This document shows positions 55,301 to 63,545 of a stretch of 64,000 nucleotides of DNA, piece by piece; position 1 is the stretch's first letter; each line of letters begins with the position of its first letter. Location of the stretch: the NCBI GenBank assembly GCA_001304015.1, contig LJUY01000010.1, positions 1-64,000 on the forward strand. Reading direction: 5' to 3'. This DNA is from a candidate division Zixibacteria bacterium SM23_81 (lineage in GTDB: Bacteria; SM23-81). The position numbers and the translations under genes were made by a program. The notes below the pieces were generated by a model. That model saw only the letters and a program-made list of their open reading frames with translations. It was not told where the DNA came from and did no database searches.

Positions 55301-55407
55301 GCGCTGGTGACTATGTCTCCAGCGGGGGTTACGTCCTGGTCATCGAAGCCAAAGGTAGCGGCGAAACACTTCACGTCATGCGCCGCAAGATTGCGGTGGT
55401 GCGTTAA
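52384..55407 (+). CDS. Large secreted Ig-repeat protein with FlgD-like C-terminal domain
   Basis: 1007 residues from ATG 52384 (GAGGTGGG upstream), which opens a signal peptide (FFLAVAVLFGAVLIPTSTLG); the frame is open from GTG 52279. Four repeats of a distinctive module begin LLPGExxAPGTxxGxxGxP and carry AxDxxWNxV (near residues 20, 260, 480 and 590), alternating with filamin/invasin-like Ig domains (DHFEIDPISSPLVAGEP). The last 100 residues are FlgD/T9SS-type (VTNYPNPFHPGEAPTTIAYK; WDGRNGAGDYVSSGGY). It is first in an operon with a PorV-like barrel and ExbBD/TonB, so it is the likely exported substrate or surface adhesin. Confidence 0.85.
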   Translation: MVNDIFKRSHTAFFLAVAVLFGAVLIPTSTLGQAYTQLQVLLPGETEAPGTPTGKLGSPQAQTVQVPFTVKVRACDLSWNTVTSITNIVLIGSSDESATLPGSTPLVNGQVNLTVTLNAAGSFTIWARDETDPTIPEATSAAVTVLALQTFQFSDIHQKHTYAGVSESYTIWAMDPTGNVVTGYSGPVRLRQITSYGDGRVSPEVVTLTGGIWSGSLTMYRADESSINRGNVNLFAFLEANPSINGTSDPFIVHPGPFTRVQIVVPGQNPAPGSVSGVSGSPATQGAGQNFNVDIYATDTYWNPVPSFDNVRITSSDPGASTPVSGALMEGFRQFSISLGTVGSQTLTVTDQTNGSIQGMTSTGIPVIPSAPDHFEIDPISSPLVAGEPEIVTIRATDVGGNTLPDYHGNATLSANTGPGSISPEDIVFSNGAWTGEMIFRGAGGAVSFTCSDFATPPHTGTSINFQVLPGPFAGLQVLLPGQVPQGGTDSGFSGTPSIQNAGSSFSIMVRAVDAFWNRVPGIDDRIALSSSDAFADIVPETTLVNGELILPVTLFKSGSQTISAADLDSASIDPHTSSAVEVLTGPYSRLLILVPGEELAPGTENGRTGTATDQSINYAFTITVYATDAWWNPVTGVSDLVRITSSDPLAELPQDTPLVDGRVDLNVRLSTGGYQQITVSNITQRGMPTSTTEVRAISSGLHLEAEVNPTTVQAGESFTLTVKVTNDAGSIIQEINSFVDVEVQNASTQEPGKGTLLTTRFQLLQGQRSIQETYTFAESIILIVNDNQGSAPAATDVILIEPGPPVAIEVASNPTWVGGNKHAAVNARVMDLYDNGVPEQPVDFELISGLGTLTSIDSITNADGVARADFLSPRIPEISRVRATSNSLVAELDIETALVNPNLPGGTVTNYPNPFHPGEAPTTIAYKLADNATVALRIYTLSGGLVLRKDFSSGRPGGIAGLNEYKWDGRNGAGDYVSSGGYVLVIEAKGSGETLHVMRRKIAVVR

Positions 55408-55419
55408 TTAGGAGGACCC

Positions 55420-56688
55420 ATGAATTACTTTCTTAGTCATAGAAACGGCACGTTCGCCCTGGCCTTGGCTATAAGTTTCGGGCTGGCCATGGCCGGTGGA
55501 ACCAGCGCACGGGCCGCAGATCAAAACGGAGGAGTGCCGGGAGACTGGCTCTCTCGTTATGCAGGAGCTCGTGCCCTAGGCTTTGGAGGAGCGTTTGTCG
55601 CTACTGCCGACGAGCCTTTGGGTGTGGTGTGGAATCCGGCAGGCCTCTCCCAGATGTTTCAGAACGGGGTCCACTTCGAGACGGCCTATCTCTTCGAAGG
55701 GACATCGATCAACGCTTTCAGCTTTGGAGTGCCTGCAAGATGGTTTCCAAGCTTCGGTCTGACCGTGCTCTCCTTGCGATCCGATGGTTTCGAGCGGACC
55801 AATGAGCTCAATGAATCGCTGGGAAGCTTTTACGAAGGGGAAATGGCCTTCTTGCTTTCCGCTTCCAAGAACCTCTCGCCACGCCTCTCGCTTGGCGCCA
55901 ACGTCAAGGTTGTCCGTCAGACCATCGAGGAGTTCGACGCCGCGGGCGTTGGGGCCGACTTCGGCCTCCTCCTCTATCTCACTCCGACGTTGCGTCTAGG
56001 TACATCCCTGCTCAACGTGGGCGGGCCTAGGCTGACTCTGCGCGAAACAGATGAGGTTTATCCATTAGAGATCCGTGGTGGGCTCTCCAAAAATCTCTTT
56101 TCTGATAGAGGTTTAATTACGTTTGAGATCGACCGACGCTCTGGACCAGGGGTGAGCTTTCACGGCGGCAGCGAGTTTTGGGTTCATCCCAGTATGGCAT
56201 TGCGTCTCGGCTACTATGACGACTCCCCTACTGGAGGCTTTAGCTATCGCTTTCCACATGGCATACGTCTCGACTATGGGTTGTCTGACCACGAATTGGG
56301 CGTTATCCACCGCATCGGGCTCTCGTTTCAGTTCGGCGGTTTCTTCGCCAGCTCTGAGGCTATCCCGCCGGTTTTTTCTCCTATCGGGGAGCAGTCAGTG
56401 ACCAAGTTTCACCTGAAGGCCAAGACCAAGGCGAGCAGCAGTAACTGGAGCCTTGAGATTGTGGATAAATCCAACCAGATGGTGCGCCGTTTTAGTGGAA
56501 AAGGAGCACCTCCAGCGCACGTGATGTGGGACGGCAAGGGCGAATCAGGGCTATCTCTGCCCGATGGCCTCTACAGCTATCAACTCACGGTGGAGGATCA
56601 GGAGGGACGGAAATTCACCGGGCCCAAAAGGACAGTCGAGATCACCACATCCGGGCCGCAAGGAACGGTGCCCATCGTCATCCAGTAA
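55420..56688 (+). CDS. PorV/PorQ-like outer-membrane beta-barrel with C-terminal Ig module
   Basis: 422 residues with a signal peptide. The barrel begins with the PorV/PorQ mark GARALGFGGAFVATADEPLGVVWNPAGLSQ (split: GARALGFGGAFVAT, then VVWNPAGLSQ) and continues through alternating strands to about residue 310. The last 95 residues are a FlgD-type Ig module (WSLEIVDKSNQMVRRFSGKG; SLPDGLYSYQLTVEDQ). In type IX secretion PorV carries cargo with sorting domains at the outer membrane. AGGAGG precedes the ATG, 12 bases after the Ig-repeat gene. A FadL-type barrel is the alternative. Confidence 0.8.
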   Translation: MNYFLSHRNGTFALALAISFGLAMAGGTSARAADQNGGVPGDWLSRYAGARALGFGGAFVATADEPLGVVWNPAGLSQMFQNGVHFETAYLFEGTSINAFSFGVPARWFPSFGLTVLSLRSDGFERTNELNESLGSFYEGEMAFLLSASKNLSPRLSLGANVKVVRQTIEEFDAAGVGADFGLLLYLTPTLRLGTSLLNVGGPRLTLRETDEVYPLEIRGGLSKNLFSDRGLITFEIDRRSGPGVSFHGGSEFWVHPSMALRLGYYDDSPTGGFSYRFPHGIRLDYGLSDHELGVIHRIGLSFQFGGFFASSEAIPPVFSPIGEQSVTKFHLKAKTKASSSNWSLEIVDKSNQMVRRFSGKGAPPAHVMWDGKGESGLSLPDGLYSYQLTVEDQEGRKFTGPKRTVEITTSGPQGTVPIVIQ

Positions 56689-56712
56689 ATAGAATAATAA
56701 GGAGTCGAAGGC

Positions 56713-59700
56713 ATGTCTCACCTGAAACCGAAGAGCTCGATGGCTTTTGCCACGCTGGCACTTTCAGGAATGGTCCTGTTCGCCATGGCCATCTTGTCTG
56801 GGCCTGCAGCCTCAGAGGCCAATGCTCCCGTTAACGCTCAGCCGACCACATTATCTGACGTCGGAATGGAGCTAGAAAAAATACGACTATTCCCAATTAC
56901 AGGGCGACAGAACGCTCTGGAAGAGGTGGCGCGTTCCATAAACGAGCTGATGCGTGTTGGCATCCCCTCAGAGCAACGCAGCGCGGCCTACTTCTTGTCC
57001 GGAGAAATCCGCTATGACCTGGGCAACTACCTCCAAGCTGCTGAGGAGTTTCGAAAATCCGAGAAGGCCAGCAAACACAACTCGTTCTCTGGCGCAGCCG
57101 CAGCCGCGTCCATCATGGCCCTGGAGGCATCAGGGAGGGACGATGATGCCGCCCGGGCTTGGATGAAGTGGGAAAACAAGTACAAGAACAATCCGTTTCT
57201 TCCAGAAGTTCTCCTGGCTCGAGCATGGAACGCTCTTCGTCGAGACACCCTCGCCACAGCGACAAAAAGATTGGAACAGTTGACGTCGAGCTTTCCATGG
57301 ATGGAGAAGGACCCCCGTACCATTCTGTTGATCGCCACGGTGGCCTATCTCGAGGAGCGTCCCGCGGACGCTCTCGCTGCCCTAACGGATGAAATCACCG
57401 GTGCTGCGGCAACTTATCTGCGCGCTCTGTGCTATGAAGCTGAGGGGGCGATGCTGAAGGCAGCAGCCCAATACCAGGAGGTGGTAGAGCGTTATCCCGA
57501 ATCGACGCTTCGGGACCATGCCATGCTGGCCAAGGCCAATATCTTTATGACCAGCGGTGTTTATCGGAGCGCCACAGAGGAGTTCACACTCGTGGTCGAG
57601 AAGGCCTCGCAGCCATACGTACATGCCGAAGCAGCACTGCGGAATGCAGCCTCGGTCTTTTTGGACGGCGACGCCACAGGAGGAGCTGATCTTCTCCGCG
57701 AGGTAGTGAAGAATCATGCAGGTACCGACCAGGCGGCTCGTGCACAGCTCCTCCTGGGCGAAGTGCTCTTTAGCCAATCATTATATAAGGAGGCCATCCC
57801 CGAGTTCAATCGTGTGCTGACAGATTATTTCGAGCATTCGCTCGCCGCAAGAGCCCAATACCGCGTGGGTCGATGTCTCGACGCCTTGGGACGCCAGTCC
57901 GACGCGACCAGCACATATCAAGCTGTTGTTTCAGGTTACCCTTTGGCCCCAGAGGCGCCGGCGGCAGCATATCTCGCGGGTGTCGGTCTTTTGGAACAAG
58001 ATCGTCCTCTTGCAGCTGTGCCCTATTTCCAGCTGGTGCTGGACCGCTATGCTCGCGACGACAGCACTGGAACGCTCGTTTTTGCATCGCCCGATCATCA
58101 GGAGCTCGTCGAGGCTTCGCTGTGTCTCCTGGAGCTCTCATATCACAGGGCGGGAGACCTGGGACAGCTTTCGGGCGTGCCTCATCTCATGCTTCAAAAG
58201 ATGCCACACAGTAGCTCGCCGTGGCGAGCGTATGCTCTCCTGATTGATGCCGACGCCCTGGCGGCACAGGCCCGCTATTCCGATGCCCAGGCCGTTCTGG
58301 ACAATCTCATTCAAGAATTTCCCGAACACCCTGTGGGGATCTCTGCCAACCGCCTTTTGGCATGGACCTTTGCCCAGCAGGGTCGCGATGACCTGGCCAT
58401 CAAAACCGAGGAACGGATGCTGGCGCGATACGCATCCCACGGTGACATGAAAAGCCTGAGTTCGGCATACCTCAACAAAGCCCATATTCTTTTCAATAGG
58501 AAAAGCTACCAGGAGGCCGCCGCGACATATGATGAGTTTCTAGATCGATTCCCGAATAATCCGCAACACTTGCTGGCACTATATCAGGCAGGACTTTGCT
58601 ACCTGCGCCTCAACCTGGCTGGTGACGCGGTGGATCGCTGGGAAGCTATTGTCGCCAAGGCGCCAGATGCGGAAATCGCGGAGCGCGCCTGGGTGCGCGC
58701 CGGAGACTTGTATTTCCAGGCGGAGCGCTTCGAAGATGCCAAACGCTGCTACCAAGGTTTGCTCGACCATTTTACCAACAGTCGCATCACCGCCTTGGGC
58801 TTACTTCGCCTGGCACAGTGCGAGTACAACGCGAGCCGGGACCCAGAGGCTCTGGAGCTCTACTCAGTTGTAGTGGCCCGTTTCCCTGACTCGGCCGAGG
58901 CTCGCGAAGCGGAGCGGGGTATGGAGTTGGCTCTTTACCGCTTAGGGCAAAGGGAGGACGGCAGCGAAGTATTGGCCCAGCTGGTCGAGCGCTATCCCAC
59001 CAGTGCCTTCGCGGCGGACGCGCAGTTCGAGATCGCCATGCGTCACTACAAGGAGAAGCATTTCCGTCAAGCAGCCGAGGAATTCCGCCGTGTTGTGAGC
59101 CAGTTTCCCGACTATTCCGCGGCTGATCGAGCCCATTTCCTTATGGCAGACGCCCACGGCCAGGTTGGCTCGGCTCAGGAAGCTCGCCTCGCCTATGAGC
59201 AGTTTCTGCTGTTCTTCCCCGAAAGCGAACTTCGCACCACGGTGCGGTTCCGTCTGGGATCACTCCGATTCGGTGAAGGTGACTACATACGTGCGGCTGT
59301 TGATTTCACAAGTGTCCTGGATGCGAATGCCTCTGAGGAACTGTCGTCGGCCTCCCTCTATAACCTGGCACTATGCCATCGCATGATGGGGGAGGCTGCT
59401 CAGGCCCAAGAGGCGCTCGAGCGTTACCGAGAGCAACATTCCACCGACGATGAACGTGCGGCTGATGTAGCTTATCAACTGGGCGAAATCCATGATTCTG
59501 CAGGTCGGACTGCACTGGCAGCGGAGGAGTTTAAGCGGGCACTTGCCTCACAGCCCTCCGCGAATCTGACCATAGAGCTCTACTATCGTCTCGGTCAGTG
59601 CCGGGAGCAACTCGGCGATCACGACGGTGCCATCAATGCCTACAAAAAGGCCGGCGCCGCAAAAGATAAAGCCGATGCTTTCCGCCTCTCCGCGGTGGCC

Positions 59701-59844
59701 CGTTGCGCAGCTCTTTACGAGGAAGAAGGCAAATTCAAAGAAGCTCTCTCTGCTTACTATTCTCTCATCCAAGATGCCGAAGATCCCGAGCTGGTATTTG
59801 CGGCTGAGCAGCGCGCTTCTCAGCTCGAGACCATTATCAAGTGA
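56713..59844 (+). CDS. Giant periplasmic TPR protein
   Basis: 1043 residues with a signal peptide (ATLALSGMVLFAMAILSGPAAS). Almost the whole chain is tetratricopeptide repeats of the YbgF/BamD style, with recurring AxxxFxxVxxxYPxS units (for example YQEVVERYPESTLRDHAMLA; AAEEFRRVVSQFPDYSAADR). It would form a long superhelical scaffold in the periplasm. TPR proteins of this type join Tol, T9SS and gliding machines to the envelope. It is the largest gene of the operon and lies just before the ExbB motor gene. Confidence 0.88.
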   Translation: MSHLKPKSSMAFATLALSGMVLFAMAILSGPAASEANAPVNAQPTTLSDVGMELEKIRLFPITGRQNALEEVARSINELMRVGIPSEQRSAAYFLSGEIRYDLGNYLQAAEEFRKSEKASKHNSFSGAAAAASIMALEASGRDDDAARAWMKWENKYKNNPFLPEVLLARAWNALRRDTLATATKRLEQLTSSFPWMEKDPRTILLIATVAYLEERPADALAALTDEITGAAATYLRALCYEAEGAMLKAAAQYQEVVERYPESTLRDHAMLAKANIFMTSGVYRSATEEFTLVVEKASQPYVHAEAALRNAASVFLDGDATGGADLLREVVKNHAGTDQAARAQLLLGEVLFSQSLYKEAIPEFNRVLTDYFEHSLAARAQYRVGRCLDALGRQSDATSTYQAVVSGYPLAPEAPAAAYLAGVGLLEQDRPLAAVPYFQLVLDRYARDDSTGTLVFASPDHQELVEASLCLLELSYHRAGDLGQLSGVPHLMLQKMPHSSSPWRAYALLIDADALAAQARYSDAQAVLDNLIQEFPEHPVGISANRLLAWTFAQQGRDDLAIKTEERMLARYASHGDMKSLSSAYLNKAHILFNRKSYQEAAATYDEFLDRFPNNPQHLLALYQAGLCYLRLNLAGDAVDRWEAIVAKAPDAEIAERAWVRAGDLYFQAERFEDAKRCYQGLLDHFTNSRITALGLLRLAQCEYNASRDPEALELYSVVVARFPDSAEAREAERGMELALYRLGQREDGSEVLAQLVERYPTSAFAADAQFEIAMRHYKEKHFRQAAEEFRRVVSQFPDYSAADRAHFLMADAHGQVGSAQEARLAYEQFLLFFPESELRTTVRFRLGSLRFGEGDYIRAAVDFTSVLDANASEELSSASLYNLALCHRMMGEAAQAQEALERYREQHSTDDERAADVAYQLGEIHDSAGRTALAAEEFKRALASQPSANLTIELYYRLGQCREQLGDHDGAINAYKKAGAAKDKADAFRLSAVARCAALYEEEGKFKEALSAYYSLIQDAEDPELVFAAEQRASQLETIIK

Positions 59845-59871
59845 TACACAGGAAAGTCAACCAGAAGGAGA

Positions 59872-60576
59872 ATGAAAATGTTTTCAGACTTCAATTGGAT
59901 GGACGCGATCTTTAATAGCCCCATCTTCCTGGTCTTGGTGGTCTGCAGCGTCGTTACTTTAGGGATTGCCATTGAACGAGCCTACTATTTTTGGAAGCGA
60001 CGTGGCAATCCAGACGAGACGCTCACGCTGGCGCTGAAGAAACTACGCACGGGAAAAATAAAAGAGGCCTCTTGGACCTGCGAGAACAGTCCCCATCCAA
60101 TGGGACCGGTGGCAAGCCAGGTTTTCCAGAGCGAGAACCCCCAGGGAGAATCGTTTGAGGAGCGTCTCCATATCACTTTGAGCCAGCAGAAGATCTTGCT
60201 TGAGCGCAATCTTGGCTTTCTGGGAACAATGGCAGCTATTGCGCCTCTTATTGGACTCCTGGGAACGGTATGGGGCATCATGCGCGCTTTCCACGACATG
60301 GCCCTGACTGGGTCGGCTGCGCCAGCGATAGTGGCTGCAGGTGTAGCGGAAGCGCTCATGACCACGGCCGCCGGCCTGATTATCGCCGTGCCCGCCCTGA
60401 TTCTTTACAACCACTTATCCCGCCGCATGAATGTAATGCTCACAGTGGCCGAGAACCACGCCCGTAGCCTTCGCATGGCTCTGATTGAGGCGATGACAAA
60501 CGAAGCTCCCCAACCTAAGATCAGCGACTCTCGAGTAGACGTGCGTCCTCTGGAGCCGGTGGGCACGGAAGGTTGA
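59872..60576 (+). CDS. exbB: ExbB/TolQ/MotA family proton-channel protein
   Basis: 234 residues. Three membrane segments: IFLVLVVCSVVTLGIAIERA, the conserved LGTMAAIAPLIGLLGTVWGI core, and AEALMTTAAGLIIAVPALIL. The conserved core and the Thr/Ala-rich third helix are those of ExbB/TolQ. It forms a pentameric inner-membrane channel that drives TonB or a TolA-like rod with ExbD. Two closely spaced ATGs follow AGAAGGAGA; the second may be the true start. It is followed at once by two ExbD genes. Confidence 0.93.
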   Translation: MKMFSDFNWMDAIFNSPIFLVLVVCSVVTLGIAIERAYYFWKRRGNPDETLTLALKKLRTGKIKEASWTCENSPHPMGPVASQVFQSENPQGESFEERLHITLSQQKILLERNLGFLGTMAAIAPLIGLLGTVWGIMRAFHDMALTGSAAPAIVAAGVAEALMTTAAGLIIAVPALILYNHLSRRMNVMLTVAENHARSLRMALIEAMTNEAPQPKISDSRVDVRPLEPVGTEG

Positions 60577-60614
60577 CGGGAGAAATCAGAAGGCACGCTG
60601 ACGAGGTGCGCATC

Positions 60615-61025
60615 ATGTTCCACAAAAAGGTACACCAAAACGAACAAGGGGAGCGTGAGATCAACATGACCCCCCTTATCGACGTTTCTCTGGTGCTGGT
60701 GGTGATGCTCCTGCTGGCAACGCCCCTCACCTTCGAATCAAGCATCGCCGTGAACAAGTCTGCTACCAGCGCCCAAACGGCCGATAGCGTGAGTAATGAG
60801 AAACGCATTGAACTACGTGTGGTCTCGGAGGAGAAGGTACAGGTTAATCGCAACCTTGTGAATCGTGAGGTCTTAGTGGAAACGCTGCAGCCTCTCCTAG
60901 AGGCTAGCTCACCTGCTCTAGTGGTGGTGGCGTGTGCAGATAACGTCTCCCATAGAGCTTTCGTGGATGTCCTCGACAAGGCCAAATTATGCGGCGCAAC
61001 AGAGATCGCCGTGATGGGGAGGTAG
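60615..61025 (+). CDS. exbD: ExbD/TolR family protein (first copy)
   Basis: 136 residues from ATG 60615, eight bases after GAGG; a TTG at 60573 overlapping the exbB stop is possible. The helix has NMTPLIDVSLVLVVMLLLAT with the essential membrane Asp (D23). The periplasmic part has the ExbD/TolR layout (IELRVVSEEKVQVN ... VVVACADNVSHRAFVDVLD). It couples proton flow through ExbB to movement of a partner such as TonB. A second, diverged copy follows by one base. Confidence 0.92.
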   Translation: MFHKKVHQNEQGEREINMTPLIDVSLVLVVMLLLATPLTFESSIAVNKSATSAQTADSVSNEKRIELRVVSEEKVQVNRNLVNREVLVETLQPLLEASSPALVVVACADNVSHRAFVDVLDKAKLCGATEIAVMGR

Positions 61026-61026
61026 C

Positions 61027-61452
61027 ATGCGACTCTTCACCGTAACCCCCAATTCCAATATCCCGAAGATTAACGTCGCGCCTATTATCGACGTGGCGCT
61101 TGTTCTGGTCATTATCCTGCTCATCACAGCGCCGATGCTTTCGGTGACAGATATGGGCGTCAGCTTGCCCCAGGCGCAAACGCGCGGCGTAGAAGACGCG
61201 GTCCGATTGAGCATCACGCTGAGCAAGACTGGAGAGATGGCTATCAATGAGCAACCCATCGCGCCTGACGACTTAACCAGTATTCTCTGCTCATGCCTTT
61301 CTAAACAAAACAACGAGAACATGCTGGTTGTGGTACGTGCCGACGAGGACGTCTCTTATCAGGCCGTACGCAAAATCCTCCGGGCAGCACGGGCTGCAGG
61401 AGCAAAGCGCCTCGCCATAGCGACGCGCCAGAGTGGGAGAGAAAACCGATGA
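61027..61452 (+). CDS. exbD: ExbD/TolR family protein (second copy)
   Basis: 141 residues. The membrane helix is NVAPIIDVALVLVIILLITA with Asp22 at the proton-carrying position; then LPQAQTRGVED and a TolR-type domain (LVVVRADEDVSYQAVRKILR). It differs clearly from the first copy, so the motor may use a mixed ExbD pair, as in the Myxococcus Agl gliding motor with two TolR-like subunits. The stop overlaps the TonB start (ATGA). Confidence 0.92.
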   Translation: MRLFTVTPNSNIPKINVAPIIDVALVLVIILLITAPMLSVTDMGVSLPQAQTRGVEDAVRLSITLSKTGEMAINEQPIAPDDLTSILCSCLSKQNNENMLVVVRADEDVSYQAVRKILRAARAAGAKRLAIATRQSGRENR

Positions 61453-62393
61453 ATACATCCACCATGAGCCTTGAACTGACCGCCATCCGGTCACATACCC
61501 GCAAGGGCATGGGAGCTAGCTTCCTGGTTCACATCCTTTTCTTCGTGTGGCTCATTCTGTACAGGAATTTGGTTCCCGCACCGCCCGGGATTATCGAAAT
61601 CACCTGGATCGAATCAGTGGAGGCTGAACCTGTCGCGGCGCCAATCACTGCCGCAGCGATCATAACGGAAACCAATCAGAAATTGGTAGATTGGAGACCT
61701 TCGTCCCAACAATCTCAGGTTCATTTTCCTCGGGAAACGCCCCAGGCTGATGTGGCACTTCGCCCGCAAAATAAGGAAGCAATAGAGGATAAGCTAAGCG
61801 AACGATTAGCTTCACTGCAGAGAAATGCCACCGAAAAGCATACTTATGTGGCTGCGCCGATAACATCCAGCCCCATAGCGAGTTCACCTTTAGCGAACAT
61901 TCCCACCAAGGGGAGTACAACTCACGGATCGATTGAGCTCGCCCGCCAGCCAGTCACTGATTACCAACCCATCGAGCTCCGCTACGCCGAGTCGAAACTT
62001 CCCAGGCCGACCATGGCCATGGTCAAGAACCCAGCGCCCTCAATCACCCCGGCATCGGAAAAAAAGACGGACTACGTGGCGAGGCGCACTCTTGCGGGAG
62101 CATCCCTAGTTGGGCCTGTCGTCGACAGACCGTTAGTCTCGTATAACACCCCTAGGTATCCTGAATGGGCCAAGCGAGAAGCCATAGAGGCCTCGGTAAC
62201 ACTTTACTTTGTAGTTCTCCCCGACGGGCGGGTGAAGGAGAACGTCTTGATTCAGAAAACCTCTGCCTTTGAGGACTTCGACCGTAATGCAACTTCCGCG
62301 CTCCTCACCTGGCGTTTCGAGCCCCTGCAGGGGGACGCTACCGGTGAACAGTGGGGTTTGATCACTTTTCACTACAAGCTGAGCGATGCGTAA
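61449..62393 (+). CDS. tonB: TonB family protein
   Basis: 314 residues. One N-terminal membrane helix (SFLVHILFFVWLILY), a long periplasmic linker (about 40-220) with only modest proline content, and a C-terminal TonB domain (YPEWAKREAIEASVTLYFVV; PDGRVKENVLIQKTSAFEDF; ALLTWRFEPL). It would reach from the ExbB/ExbD motor to an outer-membrane partner. No TonB-dependent receptor is encoded in the window; the PorV-like barrel or TPR protein are the local candidates. Confidence 0.92.
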   Translation: MNTSTMSLELTAIRSHTRKGMGASFLVHILFFVWLILYRNLVPAPPGIIEITWIESVEAEPVAAPITAAAIITETNQKLVDWRPSSQQSQVHFPRETPQADVALRPQNKEAIEDKLSERLASLQRNATEKHTYVAAPITSSPIASSPLANIPTKGSTTHGSIELARQPVTDYQPIELRYAESKLPRPTMAMVKNPAPSITPASEKKTDYVARRTLAGASLVGPVVDRPLVSYNTPRYPEWAKREAIEASVTLYFVVLPDGRVKENVLIQKTSAFEDFDRNATSALLTWRFEPLQGDATGEQWGLITFHYKLSDA

Positions 62394-62425
62394 GTTTGCT
62401 AACTGACAATAAGAAGGAATTAGCC

Positions 62426-63388
62426 ATGTTTTTTACCGTTTCTCGCCACACTTGTTCCGTTTGCACGGCTGCTTTAACGGGGATAGTGCTGCTGTTCTCG
62501 TCTACCTGGGCTGCTGACGACATGGTCTCGCCCGACAGCGGCATGATATTGCGGGGAGGTGAGCAAGGCACCGTGTTTAAGAGCCTGACGGTGGAGGGTG
62601 AAGATCAAATTAGGATCGAGTTCAGCCGCCCCTCACTCGATCTCGAATTGGATCCCAAGTTGGCTCCAGGTCTCGAGTGGGAGAGCACTCACGAACTTCT
62701 CGATCACTATGGGCTCGACCTCGTCTCGCCACTGCTTAAAAAATCCGCCTACGAACGCTGCCCCTATCTCCCTCGTCCCTGGCTAAACCAGTTCGCCTCC
62801 GGCGATATAGTCCACTTTCGCCCCGCTGTGGAAGGCGTCGACCGTTGGGAATTGACCGTTGCCAATTCTCAGGGGCACAGTGTCGCCATCTTTAAGGGAA
62901 AAGGAAAACCTCCCAAAGAAATCGGTTGGGACGGCCGTTCGCTGGACGGAGCTCTAGTACCACCAGGACTTACCTATTCGTATGTCCTGGAGGCATTTGA
63001 TCGTGCTGGGAATAAGCGCAACTTCGTGGGTGAGGGTTTCGAGCTGCCTTCGTACCGGCGAGAGACTCCAGATGGCTTTGCTTTACTGCTCTCGGGCCGC
63101 GAACTTTCGAGGTCAGCATCCCTCAGTCATAACGACAGCGAAGCGCTGCCAGCACCCATCCTCCTGGAGGCCGCAAGCTGGATAAACCTGTTCAGCCGAC
63201 CGGATCACTTGATCCGCGTGGAGGTGACTGCGCGCACCTACGACCAAGCCAACGCCCTGTCTCAAAAGGTTGTGGATACCCTTAAGCCCTTATTATTGGG
63301 GGACCCAATCCGCATCCAAGATTACACAAACGTGCAGCCCGATGCTCCGGACCAGGGAACAGTGTCGATCACCGTTTCTCGCTCATGA
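62426..63388 (+). CDS. Secreted Ig-module protein, last gene of the ExbBD/TonB operon
   Basis: 320 residues from ATG 62426 (AGAAGG upstream; the frame is open from 62351). Signal peptide TAALTGIVLLFSSTWAAD. A middle Ig module (WELTVANSQGHSVAIFKGKG; VPPGLTYSYVLEAFDRAGNK) closely resembles the C-terminal module of the PorV-like protein. The last 55 residues (IRVEVTARTYDQANALSQKV) have a faint OmpA-like look, so peptidoglycan binding is possible. It may anchor or partner the barrel. A terminator follows about 125 bases later. Confidence 0.75.
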   Translation: MFFTVSRHTCSVCTAALTGIVLLFSSTWAADDMVSPDSGMILRGGEQGTVFKSLTVEGEDQIRIEFSRPSLDLELDPKLAPGLEWESTHELLDHYGLDLVSPLLKKSAYERCPYLPRPWLNQFASGDIVHFRPAVEGVDRWELTVANSQGHSVAIFKGKGKPPKEIGWDGRSLDGALVPPGLTYSYVLEAFDRAGNKRNFVGEGFELPSYRRETPDGFALLLSGRELSRSASLSHNDSEALPAPILLEAASWINLFSRPDHLIRVEVTARTYDQANALSQKVVDTLKPLLLGDPIRIQDYTNVQPDAPDQGTVSITVSRS

Positions 63389-63515
63389 GCGAAGAATGCC
63401 CTGTTTTGGATGTCGTATTTTCGAACTCTACCTGGAAGCACATAAAGCTCATTCCTCATTGCCGTAGACCATCTGAAATAATCGCTGTCGCCAATAGTGC
63501 TTGTCAAAAAGAAAA

Positions 63516-63545
63516 GGCTGTCTTTCCACAGAAAGACGGCCTTTT
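63516..63545 (+). terminator. Terminator of the envelope operon
   Basis: A 10-bp stem with one G-T pair (63516-63525 with 63532-63541), a 6-base loop and four T. Flanking A-runs mean that it could work in both directions. Confidence 0.85.
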
